From NCBI RefSeq assembly GCF_002900965.1, contig NZ_PJOM01000002.1:1302001-1366000 (forward strand): a DNA stretch of 64,000 bases, in the 5' to 3' direction. The notes below the pieces were generated by a model. The model saw only the letters and a program-made list of their open reading frames with translations, made no database searches and was not told the DNA's origin. A program made the position numbers and the translations under genes. This document shows, piece after piece, positions 23,994 to 33,951 of this stretch (position 1 is its first letter; each line of letters begins with the position of its first letter). This stretch comes from Pseudotabrizicola formosa. Lineage in GTDB: Bacteria; Pseudomonadota; Alphaproteobacteria; Rhodobacterales; Rhodobacteraceae.

Positions 23994-25865
23994 ATGATGG
24001 CCAAAGACAGCGACGATAGCCCGCGCAAAAAGGGCAAGGGCAGCCAGATTGTGGTCTGGGCGCTGATGGCCATGTTGGTTGTCGGCCTTGGTGGCTTTGG
24101 CGTCAGCAATTTTGGCGGCGGCCTGACCAGCATCGGCCGGGTCGGAGACCGCGAGATCGACACCAACACCTATGCCCGCGCCCTGCAGCAGGAACTGGCA
24201 GCGCTGACGGCACAATTCGGCCAGAACGTCACCCTTGCACAGGCCCAAAGCCTTGGGGTGGACCGGCAGGTGCTGCAATCCATCGTTGCCCAGACCGCGC
24301 TCGACAACGAGGCAGACCGCGTTCGCCTGTCGGTCGGCGATGCGGTGATCGCGCAGCGCATCACCGAGACCCCGGCGTTTCAGGGCACCTCCGGCCAGTT
24401 TGACCGCGAAAGCTATCGCTTTGTGCTCGACCGCAACAACCTGACGGAAAGCGCTTTTGAAGCCGGACTTCGGGCCGATGTCGCCCGCCAGTTGCTGACC
24501 GGGGCGATTGCGGGCGGCTTTGTGGCCCCGGCCCCGCTGACCGACACCCTGTACAACTGGATCAGCGAACGGCGCGGCTTTTCGCTGCTGCAACTGACGG
24601 CTGAGGATCTTGCCAGCCCGGTTGCCGAAGCAGATGACGCAACCTTGCAGACCTTCTATGAGGCAAATATTGACGCCTTCACTGCGCCCGAGGCCAAGCG
24701 CATCCGCTATGCCGCTCTGCTGCCCGATGAAATCGCCGCTGACCAGCCAGTGGATGACGACACCCTGCGCCGGATGTATGAGGCCCGCATCGCCGAATTC
24801 GTACAGCCCGAACGGCGCCTTGTCGAACGGCTGATCTACCCCTCGGCCGAAGCCGCAGACGCGGCCAAGGCCCGCCTCGATGCGGGTGAGGCGTTCGAGA
24901 CTCTGGTGGCGGAACGCGGGCTGGAACTGGACGACATCGATCTTGGCGATGTGTCGCGCGAAACCCTGGGTGCCGCCGGTGACGCCGTGTTTGCCTTGGA
25001 AAGCCCTGGCGTGGTGGGTCCGTTCGACAGCGATCTGGGCCCGGCCCTGTTTCGCATGAACGCGATCCTCTCCGCTCAGGAAATCACCTTCGAAGACGCC
25101 CGCGCCGACCTTGCCATCGAAATGCAGACAGACGCGGCCCGCCGCGCCATTGCCGACCGCGTCGAAGCGATCGATGACATGCTGGCCGGAGGATCAACGC
25201 TGGAAGAAGTGGCGCAGGATCAGGGGATGACCCTTGAGACGGTGGATTATGTCGCCTCCGAGACCGCACCCGAAGGCATTGCCGGCTATCCCGCCTTCCG
25301 CACGGCAGCGGAGGCTTTGGCCGAAGGCGATTTCCCCGAGGCGGTGTTGCTCGCCGACGGCGGCGTTGTGGCGATGGAATTTGTCGAACTGGTTCCGGCG
25401 GCCCCGATCCCGTTTGAAATTGCCCGGGACGACGTGCGCGCGGCCTATGCCGCCGATGCCACCGCCAAGGCGCTGGCGGATCGTGCCATAGAGGTGAAGG
25501 CCGAAGTCGAGGCGGGCCAATCGCTTGGGGCCTTTGGCATCGTGCGGCGCACCGCCAATATCTCGCGCGAAGGCTTTGTCGAAGGGGCCCCGCCCGAAGT
25601 CTTGACGGCGGTCTTTGCGATGGCAGCGGGCGAGGTCCGGGTCATCGAAGCGCCGGGCTTTGTCGGCCTGGTGCGGCTGGACGAGGTGCTGCCTGCCGCC
25701 CAAGAGGGCGAAGAGGTGGCCGCGCTGAAATCCGCCATCGCAGCGCAGGTCGAACAGGCCCTGGCGCAAGACGCGCTGCAACTGTTTTCCAGCGCATTGA
25801 CCGATGAGGCCGGGATCTTTCTTGACCAGAACGCCATCAATGCTGTGAACGCGCAGTTCAACTGA
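23994..25865 (+). CDS. PpiD/SurA-like membrane-anchored peptidyl-prolyl isomerase
   Basis: 623-residue periplasmic folding factor. A basic cytoplasmic start (MMAKDSDDSPRKKGKG) leads to a single membrane anchor (QIVVWALMAMLVVGLGGFGV). A SurA-like chaperone region follows (about 50-190, with GDREIDTNTYARAL, LDNEADRVRLSV and FDRESYRFVLDRNNLTESAF), then a weakly conserved parvulin domain (about 260-370) and a second chaperone region. The layout matches PpiD. Translation could start at either ATG of ATGATG (23994 or 23997), after AAAGGGG. It lies 43 bases before trpE. Confidence 0.88.
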   Translation: MMAKDSDDSPRKKGKGSQIVVWALMAMLVVGLGGFGVSNFGGGLTSIGRVGDREIDTNTYARALQQELAALTAQFGQNVTLAQAQSLGVDRQVLQSIVAQTALDNEADRVRLSVGDAVIAQRITETPAFQGTSGQFDRESYRFVLDRNNLTESAFEAGLRADVARQLLTGAIAGGFVAPAPLTDTLYNWISERRGFSLLQLTAEDLASPVAEADDATLQTFYEANIDAFTAPEAKRIRYAALLPDEIAADQPVDDDTLRRMYEARIAEFVQPERRLVERLIYPSAEAADAAKARLDAGEAFETLVAERGLELDDIDLGDVSRETLGAAGDAVFALESPGVVGPFDSDLGPALFRMNAILSAQEITFEDARADLAIEMQTDAARRAIADRVEAIDDMLAGGSTLEEVAQDQGMTLETVDYVASETAPEGIAGYPAFRTAAEALAEGDFPEAVLLADGGVVAMEFVELVPAAPIPFEIARDDVRAAYAADATAKALADRAIEVKAEVEAGQSLGAFGIVRRTANISREGFVEGAPPEVLTAVFAMAAGEVRVIEAPGFVGLVRLDEVLPAAQEGEEVAALKSAIAAQVEQALAQDALQLFSSALTDEAGIFLDQNAINAVNAQFN

Positions 25866-25908
25866 CTGCGCCCATTTGCCCGAACACTCAGGCCGAAAGC
25901 TCCGACCG

Positions 25909-27417
25909 ATGATCCTCTCCCCCAGTTTTGAAGAGTTTGAACGCAACTGGAGCGCGGGAAAGAACCAACTGATCTGGGCCCGTCTGGCCGCCGATCTGGA
26001 CACGCCGGTCAGCCTGATGCTGAAGCTGGGCGAGGCCCGGCCCGACACGTTCATGCTGGAATCGGTGACCGGCGGCGAGGTGCGGGGCCGGTATTCGATT
26101 GTCGGGATGAAGCCCGATCTGATCTGGCGCTGCAACGGCGAAGCCTCGGAAATCAACCGAGAGGCGCGGTTTGATGCGGCGGCGTTCCACCCGCTCGACG
26201 GCCATCCGCTGAAAACCCTGCGCGACCTGATCGCCGAATGCGCAATCGATATGCCCGATGGCCTGCCCGCCGTTTCGGCCGGGCTGTTCGGCTATCTGGG
26301 TTATGACATGATCCGGCTGGTGGAACATCTGCCGGATGTGAACCCCGATCCCATCGGCCTGCCCGATGCGGTCTTGATGCGCCCCACCGTGATTGCGGTG
26401 CTGGACGGTGTGAAGGGCGAGGTCACCCTCGTCTCTCCGGCATGGGTCGCAGGCGGCCTGTCGGCCCGTGCGGCCTATGCGCAGGCAGCGGAACGGGTGA
26501 TGGACGCCCTGCGCGATCTGGACCGCGCGCCCCCGGCGCAGCGCGATCTGGGCGAGGCCGCCCCGGTGGGTGAGCCAGTGTCGAACTTCACCCATGACGG
26601 CTACAAGCAAGCGGTGCAAAAAGCCAAGGATTACATACGCGCCGGTGACATCTTTCAGGTGGTGCCAAGCCAACGCTGGGCGCAGCGGTTCGAACTGCCG
26701 CCCTTTGCGCTTTATCGCAGCTTGCGCCGCACCAACCCGTCGCCCTTCCTGTTCTTCTTCAACTTCGGGGGCTTTCAGGTCATCGGGGCCAGCCCTGAAA
26801 TCCTTGTGCGCCTGCGTGACGGCGAGGTGACGATCCGCCCCATCGCCGGCACGCGCAAACGCGGCGAGACGCCCGAAGAGGACCGCGCGCTGGAGCTTGA
26901 CCTGCTGGCCGACCAGAAGGAACTGGCCGAACATCTGATGTTGCTGGACCTTGGCCGCAACGACGTGGGCCGTGTCAGCCGCATCGGCACGGTGCACCCG
27001 ACCGAACGATTCACCATCGAACGCTATTCCCATGTCATGCATATCGTCAGCAACGTGGTGGGGCAGATCAAGGAAGGCGAAGACGCCCTGTCGGCCCTGC
27101 TGGCCGGTCTGCCGGCGGGCACCGTCTCTGGCGCGCCCAAGGTGCGGGCGATGGAAATCATTGACGAACTGGAGCCGGAAAAGCGCGGCATCTATGGCGG
27201 CGGCGTCGGCTATTTCGCCGCCAACGGTGAAATGGATTTCTGCATCGCCTTGCGCACCGCCGTTTTGAAAGATGAAACGCTTTATGTGCAGGCCGGAGGC
27301 GGCGTGGTCTATGACAGCGACCCCGAAGCGGAGTTTCAGGAAACCGTCAACAAATCCCGTGCCTTGCGCCGCGCGGCCGAAGATGCGGGTCTGTTCGCGC
27401 GGCAGGGCAACCGCTGA
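25909..27417 (+). CDS. trpE: Anthranilate synthase component I
   Basis: Converts chorismate to anthranilate using ammonia supplied by TrpG. 502 residues from ATG 25909. The feedback-inhibition motif appears as MLESVTGG. Catalytic and substrate blocks are GASPEILVRL, RPIAGTRKRGETPEED, LDLGRNDVGRVS, SGAPKVRAMEIIDELEPEKRG and GGGVGYFAANGEMDFCIALRT. No trpG follows; trpG, trpD and trpC are 24 kb away at 51632-54080. No leader peptide or attenuator is visible in front. Confidence 0.96.
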   Translation: MILSPSFEEFERNWSAGKNQLIWARLAADLDTPVSLMLKLGEARPDTFMLESVTGGEVRGRYSIVGMKPDLIWRCNGEASEINREARFDAAAFHPLDGHPLKTLRDLIAECAIDMPDGLPAVSAGLFGYLGYDMIRLVEHLPDVNPDPIGLPDAVLMRPTVIAVLDGVKGEVTLVSPAWVAGGLSARAAYAQAAERVMDALRDLDRAPPAQRDLGEAAPVGEPVSNFTHDGYKQAVQKAKDYIRAGDIFQVVPSQRWAQRFELPPFALYRSLRRTNPSPFLFFFNFGGFQVIGASPEILVRLRDGEVTIRPIAGTRKRGETPEEDRALELDLLADQKELAEHLMLLDLGRNDVGRVSRIGTVHPTERFTIERYSHVMHIVSNVVGQIKEGEDALSALLAGLPAGTVSGAPKVRAMEIIDELEPEKRGIYGGGVGYFAANGEMDFCIALRTAVLKDETLYVQAGGGVVYDSDPEAEFQETVNKSRALRRAAEDAGLFARQGNR

Positions 27418-27576
27418 GCCGGGGCCACACGCGGCCATCACAAGGCTTTGAGGGAACGTAACAGGGTTTGCATTGCAATTGGCCGTGCTTACCTGATGAT
27501 GTGTTACAGTCTGCTGGCGACCCGGCGCGCATATCCGCGCCTTGGGCCTGCCGTCCAAACAATAAGGAGTTCGGGA

Positions 27577-29055
27577 GTGCAGTCCAAAGCCATACTCTAT
27601 TCCAGACACCCGGCGGTTCTTGCCCGGGGCCGCGCCACGCTGATGGCCATCGGCCTTGGCCTTGCGCTGGCGCTGGGTCAGGCGCAGGGGGCCTTTGCCC
27701 GCGCGCCCGACAGTTTCGCTGACCTTGCGCAGCAGATCAGCCCCTCGGTGGTCAACATCACCACCTCTGCCGTGGTCTCGGGCCCGGCATCGGGTGGGCC
27801 CATGGTGCCCGAGGGCAGCCCTTTTGAAGATTTCTTCCGCGATTTCATGGATCGCAACGGTCAGGGCGGTGGCGAAAACACGCCACGCCGGTCTGAAGCG
27901 CTGGGGTCCGGCTTCGTGATTTCGGAAGACGGCTATATCGTCACCAACAACCATGTCATCGAAAACGCCGATGAGATCGAGATCGAGTTTTTCTCGGGCA
28001 CGCGGCTCAAGGCGGAACTGGTGGGCACCGACCCCAAGACCGACATCGCGCTGCTGAAAGTGGAAAGCGACACCCCCCTGCCCTTCGTCACCTTCGGCAA
28101 CTCCGACCTCAGCCGCGTGGGCGATTGGGTGGTGGCCATGGGCAACCCGCTGGGTCAGGGCTTCTCGGTCAGCGCCGGGATCGTCTCGGCCCGCAACCGC
28201 GCCCTGTCGGGCACTTATGACGACTACATCCAGACCGATGCCGCCATCAACCGTGGCAACTCGGGCGGGCCGCTGTTCAACATGGATGGTCAGGTGATCG
28301 GCGTGAACACCGCCATCCTGTCGCCCAATGGCGGGTCGATCGGCATCGGCTTTTCGATGGCATCGAATGTTGTCACCAAGGTGGTGGATCAGCTGAAGGA
28401 ATTCGGCGAAACCCGTCGTGGCTGGCTGGGCGTGCGCATTCAGGATGTCACCCCCGATGTGGCCGAAGCCATGGGTCTGACCGAGGCCTCGGGTGCGCTG
28501 GTCACCGATGTGCCGGATGGCCCGGCCAAGGACTCGGGGATCATCGCAGGCGATGTGATCACCCTGTTCGATGGCCAGCCGGTGCGTGACACCCGCGACC
28601 TGACCCGCCGTGTCGCCGACAGCCCGGTGGGCGAGGCGGTGCCGGTGATCGTTCAGCGTGATGGCCGGTCCGAAACCTTGCAGGTCACGCTTGGCCGCCG
28701 GGAAGAGGCCGAAGCCGCTGAAACCCGCCCCGCCGCCGCAACCCCGGAAGATCCGGTCGAAGCCGAAATTCTCGGGATGACCCTTGCGCCGGTGACCGAT
28801 GAGATGAAAGAACAGCTCAGCCTGCCCAATGATGCCGAAGGGCTGGTCGTGGGCGCGGTTGATCAGACCTCCGAGGCCTATGCCAAGGGTCTGCGCGAAG
28901 GCGACATCATCACCGAGGCCGGTCAGCAGCAAGTGCTGCGGGTCAAGGATCTGGAAGACCGCATCACCGAGGCGCGTGATGCCGGGCGCAAATCCATCCT
29001 GCTTCTGGTCCGCCGTGCCGGTGACCCCCGCTTTGTGGCGCTTGCCATCGAGTGA
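27577..29055 (+). CDS. degP: DegP/HtrA-type periplasmic serine protease
   Basis: Periplasmic quality-control protease/chaperone. I start at GTG 27577, which has AAGGAG at good distance, giving 492 residues; ATG 27643 would still keep the signal peptide (ending near GAFARA). The catalytic triad is His126 (TNNHVIEN), Asp156 (PKTDIALLKV) and Ser229 (NRGNSGGPLF). Two PDZ domains follow (about 285-375 and 390-485). A small hairpin (GGCGCG/CGCGCC, 27534-27551) lies just before the ribosome site. The gene ends in a strong terminator. Confidence 0.94.
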   Translation: MQSKAILYSRHPAVLARGRATLMAIGLGLALALGQAQGAFARAPDSFADLAQQISPSVVNITTSAVVSGPASGGPMVPEGSPFEDFFRDFMDRNGQGGGENTPRRSEALGSGFVISEDGYIVTNNHVIENADEIEIEFFSGTRLKAELVGTDPKTDIALLKVESDTPLPFVTFGNSDLSRVGDWVVAMGNPLGQGFSVSAGIVSARNRALSGTYDDYIQTDAAINRGNSGGPLFNMDGQVIGVNTAILSPNGGSIGIGFSMASNVVTKVVDQLKEFGETRRGWLGVRIQDVTPDVAEAMGLTEASGALVTDVPDGPAKDSGIIAGDVITLFDGQPVRDTRDLTRRVADSPVGEAVPVIVQRDGRSETLQVTLGRREEAEAAETRPAAATPEDPVEAEILGMTLAPVTDEMKEQLSLPNDAEGLVVGAVDQTSEAYAKGLREGDIITEAGQQQVLRVKDLEDRITEARDAGRKSILLLVRRAGDPRFVALAIE

Positions 29056-29079
29056 TCCCACGCAGGCAACACCATCCAA

Positions 29080-29114
29080 CGCGCGGCAGTCCTCCGATTG
29101 CCGCGCGTTTTTTT
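29080..29114 (+). terminator. Rho-independent terminator of degP
   Basis: CGCGCGGCA (29080-29088) pairs with TGCCGCGCG (29099-29107) around a ten-base loop and is followed by seven Ts. This is the clearest intrinsic terminator in the window. Confidence 0.88.
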
Positions 29115-29155
29115 GGTCCCGCCGGGAGGAAAGGGCGGACCATGCGCCGGTCGGC

Positions 29156-29809
29156 CTAGAAGAACGACCCGCCACCGCCGATTTCACGCAACAGCCGCGC
29201 CCGAAAGCTGAACATCCATTCGGTGCGCTCTTCTGCCATCGCGCGGCCCGTGGGCGTCTGCATGGTCTGGGTCAGACCGAACAGCTTGACCTCCAGATGG
29301 TCCAGCGCATAGGCGCGGTCGTTTAGCGGGCGGTGCTGCGCCAAGGGGTCATCCGGGTGAAACAGCGCGCCCCCCATCGACCCGGCCACCGCGAACATGC
29401 GCGCAAGACCGATGGCACCAAGGGCCTCCAGCCGGTCGGCATCCTGCAACACCCGCGCCTCGGGGGTTTGCGGCGTGATACCGGCGGAAAAGCTGTGCGC
29501 CTCGATGGCATGGGTCACCAGCGCAATCCGCTCTGTCCCCCAGCCCTGCGCCCTCAGCCAGCCCGCCGCCGCCTGAGCCGAGCGCGCGGAGGCTTGTGCG
29601 CGATCGAGCGCATCCTTGGGCAGGTTGACCGCATCATGAAAGATCACCGCCATCTGTAACGCCTGAACGTCCAGCCCCGGTGCATCCCCCATGATCGCCT
29701 TGGCATTGGCCCAGACCCGGTCGATATGGCCAAGGTCATGCGCAGCGTCCCGCGCCTCGCCCCAAAGCCGGATCAGCTCTGCCCGGGCCGCTGTTGCAAG
29801 ATCGGTCAT
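29156..29809 (-). CDS. HD-domain metal-dependent phosphohydrolase
   Basis: 217-residue cytoplasmic protein of the YedJ/HD type. Metal ligands are visible: His in AAHDLGHIDRVW, HD in MAVIFHDAVNLPKD, and Asp in VLQDADRLEALG. Substrate unknown for this family. Its start overlaps the stop of the upstream lipoprotein gene by four bases (ATGA), so the two form an operon. Confidence 0.88.
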   Translation of the reverse strand: MTDLATAARAELIRLWGEARDAAHDLGHIDRVWANAKAIMGDAPGLDVQALQMAVIFHDAVNLPKDALDRAQASARSAQAAAGWLRAQGWGTERIALVTHAIEAHSFSAGITPQTPEARVLQDADRLEALGAIGLARMFAVAGSMGGALFHPDDPLAQHRPLNDRAYALDHLEVKLFGLTQTMQTPTGRAMAEERTEWMFSFRARLLREIGGGGSFF

Positions 29810-30348
29810 CCTGCCTCCAGATCGATGGTTACCAGCCCCAGCTCACGCGCGGCCCCAAGCGACAAGCGGTCACTTTCCAGCCCGCGGTCGGCCTGAAACC
29901 GGCGCAAGGCGGCGCGGGTTGGAGCATCCATCTGGCCGGTCAGCGGCAGCAGATACAATCCCCGCGCCTTCAGCGCCCGTTGCAGGCTGGCGATGAACTC
30001 GACCGTCATGTCCTGCGGGCAAGGGCTGCGGAACCACACCTGTTCCCGGTTCTGCACGATATTCTGCCGGGTTTCCGAGCGGAACACGGCGGGTGCCAGA
30101 ACGCGCCCGTCCTTGTCGCGCCGTGCATCAGACACCATCGCCTGTTGCGTCACGGTCTCTATCACCATGGGCGTCACGTCCGATGCCCAGCATGCGCCCT
30201 CCGGTCCGGTCGGCGGGCCAGACCCCGTCAGCCGCACCAGCTCTGCTGCCAGATCGGCGCGATCGGGGGCCTTGGGGGTGCCGACCGGCTGGCAGGCAGC
30301 AAGCAGCAGGGCAGCCCCCAACAGGGCCAAAGGCGCGCGGCGCATCAT
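29806..30348 (-). CDS. Lipoprotein with a C-terminal peptidoglycan-binding-like domain
   Basis: 180 residues with a lipoprotein signal (LLGAALLLAAC, lipid-modified Cys19 predicted). A central part contains two further cysteines (GACWASDV and RSPCPQDM). The C-terminal part resembles the PG_binding_1 fold: FIASLQRALKARGLYLLPLTG, then DAPTRAALRRFQADRGL. Predicted to be anchored in the envelope and to contact peptidoglycan. Role unknown; coupled to the HD hydrolase gene. Confidence 0.82.
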   Translation of the reverse strand: MMRRAPLALLGAALLLAACQPVGTPKAPDRADLAAELVRLTGSGPPTGPEGACWASDVTPMVIETVTQQAMVSDARRDKDGRVLAPAVFRSETRQNIVQNREQVWFRSPCPQDMTVEFIASLQRALKARGLYLLPLTGQMDAPTRAALRRFQADRGLESDRLSLGAARELGLVTIDLEAG

Positions 30349-30404
30349 CGGGGTATCACATCCTGCCTGCGCCGGTTGCTCCGGCTCTCTGGACCATAGC
30401 CTAG

Positions 30405-30901
<497 letters not shown>

Positions 30902-30902
<1 letters not shown>

Positions 30903-31585
30903 TGCGTCTATCGCTTGCGCTTGTGATGGGGCTGTCCGGCCCCGCCATGGCGCAGGATATTCTAGAGGCCCGGTTGGTCGCGCCCACCGACCGCTACGCC
31001 CATGCGGTGCTGGGCGACGCGCTGGAATGGGGCGGGCTGGAGCTTGTGCTGTCTGATGCCCGCCGCCTGCGCTTCACCCTGCCGGAAAGTCATGTGTTTG
31101 AAGACATCACCGCGCGGCTGGGTGATTTTGACGGCGATGGCCGCGATGAAGTGATGGTGGTGGAAACCTCTCTCACGCAAGGGGCCGCGCTTGCCATCTA
31201 CGACATCAATGGCAGACGGGCCGCCACAGCCTATATCGGTCAGCCAAACCGCTGGCTGGCCCCGGCCGGATGGGGCGATTTTGATGGCGACGGCCGTATC
31301 GACATTGCCTATGTCGACCGCCCGCATCTGGCGCGCAATCTGGTGTTTGTGCGGCTGGAGGGCGACCGGCTTGTGGAACGCGCCCGCGCGCAGGGGTTCA
31401 CCAATCATCGCATCGGGGACAGCAGCATCGCCGGTGGCACCCTTCGCTGTCAGGGGCGCGACATGCTGGTGATTGCCTCGGCAGACTGGTCACGCAAACT
31501 GACGGTGACGCTCGGCCCCGACGGGGTGCAGGCGCGCGACAGCGGCCCCTGGCCGACACAGGGCCCAGATCTGACCTGCCGCTAA
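30902..31585 (+). CDS. Exported FG-GAP/VCBS-repeat protein
   Basis: 227 residues with a signal peptide (MRLSLALVMGLSGPAMAQ). Two calcium-loop repeats typical of FG-GAP/VCBS propeller blades are seen: RLGDFDGDGRDEVMVV and GWGDFDGDGRIDIAYV, followed by a third weaker blade. Predicted periplasmic, partial beta-propeller. Function unknown. Its start overlaps the ferredoxin stop, implying coupled translation, although the products are in different compartments. Converges with DUF2065 with a four-base overlap. Confidence 0.85.
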
Positions 31586-31776
31586 AACCCGATCCAACGC
31601 GCCAATGCGATGAGCGTGGCACCGCAGGCAACCGACACCAATCCCATCAGACGCCGGGTTTCCATCGACAGGCGCACCATCAGGGCCAGCACCTGTTCCA
31701 GACGCGAAGGGGCCAGTGCAAGCACCAGCCCCTCGGCAATGGCAACCAGCCCGACGGCCAGCACAACCCAGATCAT
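31582..31776 (-). CDS. DUF2065 small membrane protein
   Basis: 64 residues with two predicted membrane helices (MIWVVLAVGLVAIAEGLVLALAP and MGLVSVACGATLIALARWI), the DUF2065 layout. It is the third gene of hflK-hflC-DUF2065 and overlaps hflC by four bases. Function not established; the constant location suggests a link to the HflKC complex. Confidence 0.88.
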   Translation of the reverse strand: MIWVVLAVGLVAIAEGLVLALAPSRLEQVLALMVRLSMETRRLMGLVSVACGATLIALARWIGF

Positions 31777-32696
31777 GGGGCCGATGCTGCGGTGGTCCCG
31801 ACGGGTTGATCTGTCACCCCCGGGCGATCACCCGGGGCGATATCGCTGCGCAGATAGGTAAAGAACTCGCTGTCCGGCTGCATCACGATCGACGAATTCC
31901 CAGCTTGCAACGAGCGCTCATAGGAGGTCAGCGAGCGGGTGAAGGCAAAGAATTCAGGGTCGCGGCCAAAGGCCTCGGCATAGATGCCATTGCGTTCGGC
32001 ATCGGCCTCACCTCGGGTCACCTCGGCCATGCGGCGCGCATCCGAGGTCAGTTCCACCACAGTCCGGTCTGCGGCAGCCCGCACCCGTTGTGCAGCTTCA
32101 CCACCACGCGCGATTTCATCCGCGGCTTCACGTTCCCGTTCTGCCCGCATCCGGGCAAAGGTGGCGGCAAGGTTCTGTTCGGGCAAGTCCGTGCGCGTCA
32201 GACGCACGTCGATCACCTCAATGCCCAAGGCCCGCGATTCTACCCGTGCCCGGTCCCGGATCTGGTTCATCAGCACGGTCCGGTCTTCTGACAGCACCCG
32301 GCCCGAAGGAACCGAACCCAACACTTCCCGGATGGCCGCGTTCAAAATCCGGTCCAGACGGGTCTGGGCCGAATCGACCCCACCCGCGCCCACGGCTTCG
32401 CGGAATTCGATCAGATCATTGATCCGCCACCGGGCAAAGGCATCCACGATCAACCGGCGGTCATCCAGCGGGGTGACTTCCAGCGGTTGCGTCGGCAGGC
32501 CCAGAATCCGGTCATCATAGGTGACGACTTCCTGGATCAACGGGATCTTGAACCCCAGTCCGGGAGTTTCCTTGACCTGCTTGACCTGACCGAATTGCAG
32601 CACCAGCGCCTTTTCACGCTCGTCCACGATAAAGATCGACGAAAAAGCGGCCACGGCAATCACTGCCACGACCGGCAGAATAAGTTGCGCTTTCAT
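31773..32696 (-). CDS. hflC: HflC, SPFH-domain modulator of the FtsH protease
   Basis: 307-residue membrane-anchored stomatin/SPFH protein with an N-terminal helix (LILPVVAVIAVAAFSSIFIV) and band-7 domain (VDEREKALVLQFGQV, GLGFKIPLIQEVVTYDDRIL). A coiled-coil region follows (RMRAEREREAADEIARGGEAA), and the end is SFEYFT-like (DSEFFTYLRS). With HflK it forms a large cage around FtsH in the inner membrane. Start overlaps the hflK stop. Confidence 0.94.
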   Translation of the reverse strand: MKAQLILPVVAVIAVAAFSSIFIVDEREKALVLQFGQVKQVKETPGLGFKIPLIQEVVTYDDRILGLPTQPLEVTPLDDRRLIVDAFARWRINDLIEFREAVGAGGVDSAQTRLDRILNAAIREVLGSVPSGRVLSEDRTVLMNQIRDRARVESRALGIEVIDVRLTRTDLPEQNLAATFARMRAEREREAADEIARGGEAAQRVRAAADRTVVELTSDARRMAEVTRGEADAERNGIYAEAFGRDPEFFAFTRSLTSYERSLQAGNSSIVMQPDSEFFTYLRSDIAPGDRPGVTDQPVGTTAASAP

Positions 32697-33880
32697 CAGT
32701 TGTTTCCTCCGGTCGATGCTGCAGCCGGGGCGGCAACAGGTGTCTGGCGACCCAGTTCGTTCAACGGCAGGAAGGGCACGACGCCCTGACCGTTCTCGCC
32801 GCCCTGAACGCCGTCCAGAATGACTTTGTTCATGCTGCCCAGCACCCGTTCCATGGTTTCCAGATACATCCGCTTGCGGGTGACATCCGGCGCCTTCACA
32901 TATTCCTCATAGACCGACAGGAAACGGCTTGCCTCACCCGAGGCGTCGTTGACGACCTGCGCGCGATAGGCTTCGGCCTCCTCGACCAGACGCGCCGCTT
33001 CACCGCGGGCTCCGGCGGTGACACGGTTGGCATAGGCATCAGCCTCATTCTGCAGCCGTTCGCGTTCCTGCTGGGCGGCCTGGACCGAGCGGAAGGCATC
33101 AATCACCTCACGCGGGGGATCGGCTTTTTCAAAGTTGACCCGGACCACATTCAAGCCCGCATCATAACTGTCCAACGTGCCCTGCACCGCCGCCAGAAGG
33201 TCGCTTGCAATCAGGCCGCGGTCCCGGTTCAGCACAGGGGCCAGTTCCGACCGCGCGATGATGTCGCGCATCGCCGATTCAGACACCGCGCGGATTGTGT
33301 CCGCCGGGTCGGCCAGGTTGAACAGGTATTTCGCGGGGTCCTGGATGTTCCAGACCACCTGAAAACCGATGTCGACGATGTTCTGGTCACGGGTCAGCAT
33401 CAGGCTGGCGTCTTCACCGGTCCGGCCGACACCGACATCGGTCGTCCGTTCGTTGGTGACCTGCACGATCTCGGCCGTTACGATAGGCCAAGGCGCAAAG
33501 TTAAGACCGGGGCCACCCACGGTGGAAAATTCACCCAAAAACAGCTCGACCGAGCGTTCTTCCGGCCGCACCGTGTAAAATGACATGTAGGACCAAAGCG
33601 CGACAAGAGCCAGCCCACCCAGCACGATCCCCTGCTTGGTCACCCGTGGCGAAGACGGGCCACGACCGCCGCCACCGCCATTCGCGCCACCCTTGCCGCG
33701 TCCGCCCATCAGAACACGCAGCTGTTCCTGGCCCTTTTTGACGATCTGGTCGATTTCGGGAATTTGTGGTCCCGCGTTTTCCGGCCTGCGGCCCGGCGTC
33801 TTGCGCTCATCATCCCGTCCATTGCCACGATCATCGCCGCCCGATCCGCCACCGCCCCCCCAGGGACCTCCACTTGCCAT
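32696..33880 (-). CDS. hflK: HflK, SPFH-domain modulator of the FtsH protease
   Basis: 394 residues. A Gly/Arg-rich cytoplasmic start (GGGGGSGGDDRGNGRDDE) and a QLRVLMGG-type segment precede one membrane helix (GIVLGGLALVALWSYMSFY). The SPFH domain follows (VRPEERSVELFLGEF, GPGLNFAPWPI), then a coiled coil (QQERERLQNEADAYANRV). Partner of HflC; first gene of the three-gene unit. degP lies nearby on the opposite strand, consistent with an envelope proteolysis cluster. Confidence 0.94.
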   Translation of the reverse strand: MASGGPWGGGGGSGGDDRGNGRDDERKTPGRRPENAGPQIPEIDQIVKKGQEQLRVLMGGRGKGGANGGGGGRGPSSPRVTKQGIVLGGLALVALWSYMSFYTVRPEERSVELFLGEFSTVGGPGLNFAPWPIVTAEIVQVTNERTTDVGVGRTGEDASLMLTRDQNIVDIGFQVVWNIQDPAKYLFNLADPADTIRAVSESAMRDIIARSELAPVLNRDRGLIASDLLAAVQGTLDSYDAGLNVVRVNFEKADPPREVIDAFRSVQAAQQERERLQNEADAYANRVTAGARGEAARLVEEAEAYRAQVVNDASGEASRFLSVYEEYVKAPDVTRKRMYLETMERVLGSMNKVILDGVQGGENGQGVVPFLPLNELGRQTPVAAPAAASTGGNN

Positions 33881-33951
33881 TCGCTGAAACCCTTCTTGTT
33901 CGCTTGTGTCTTTTAACTGGTCATTCCGGCCCGAAAATCAAGCAAATCCGG

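Noticed and set aside
25888-29187. Very long open frame (1099 codons) on the minus strand opposite trpE and degP
   Set aside because: Both genes opposite it have intact family motifs and ribosome sites; the antisense frame has low-complexity His/Gly/Arg-rich text and is a by-product of high-GC codon use.
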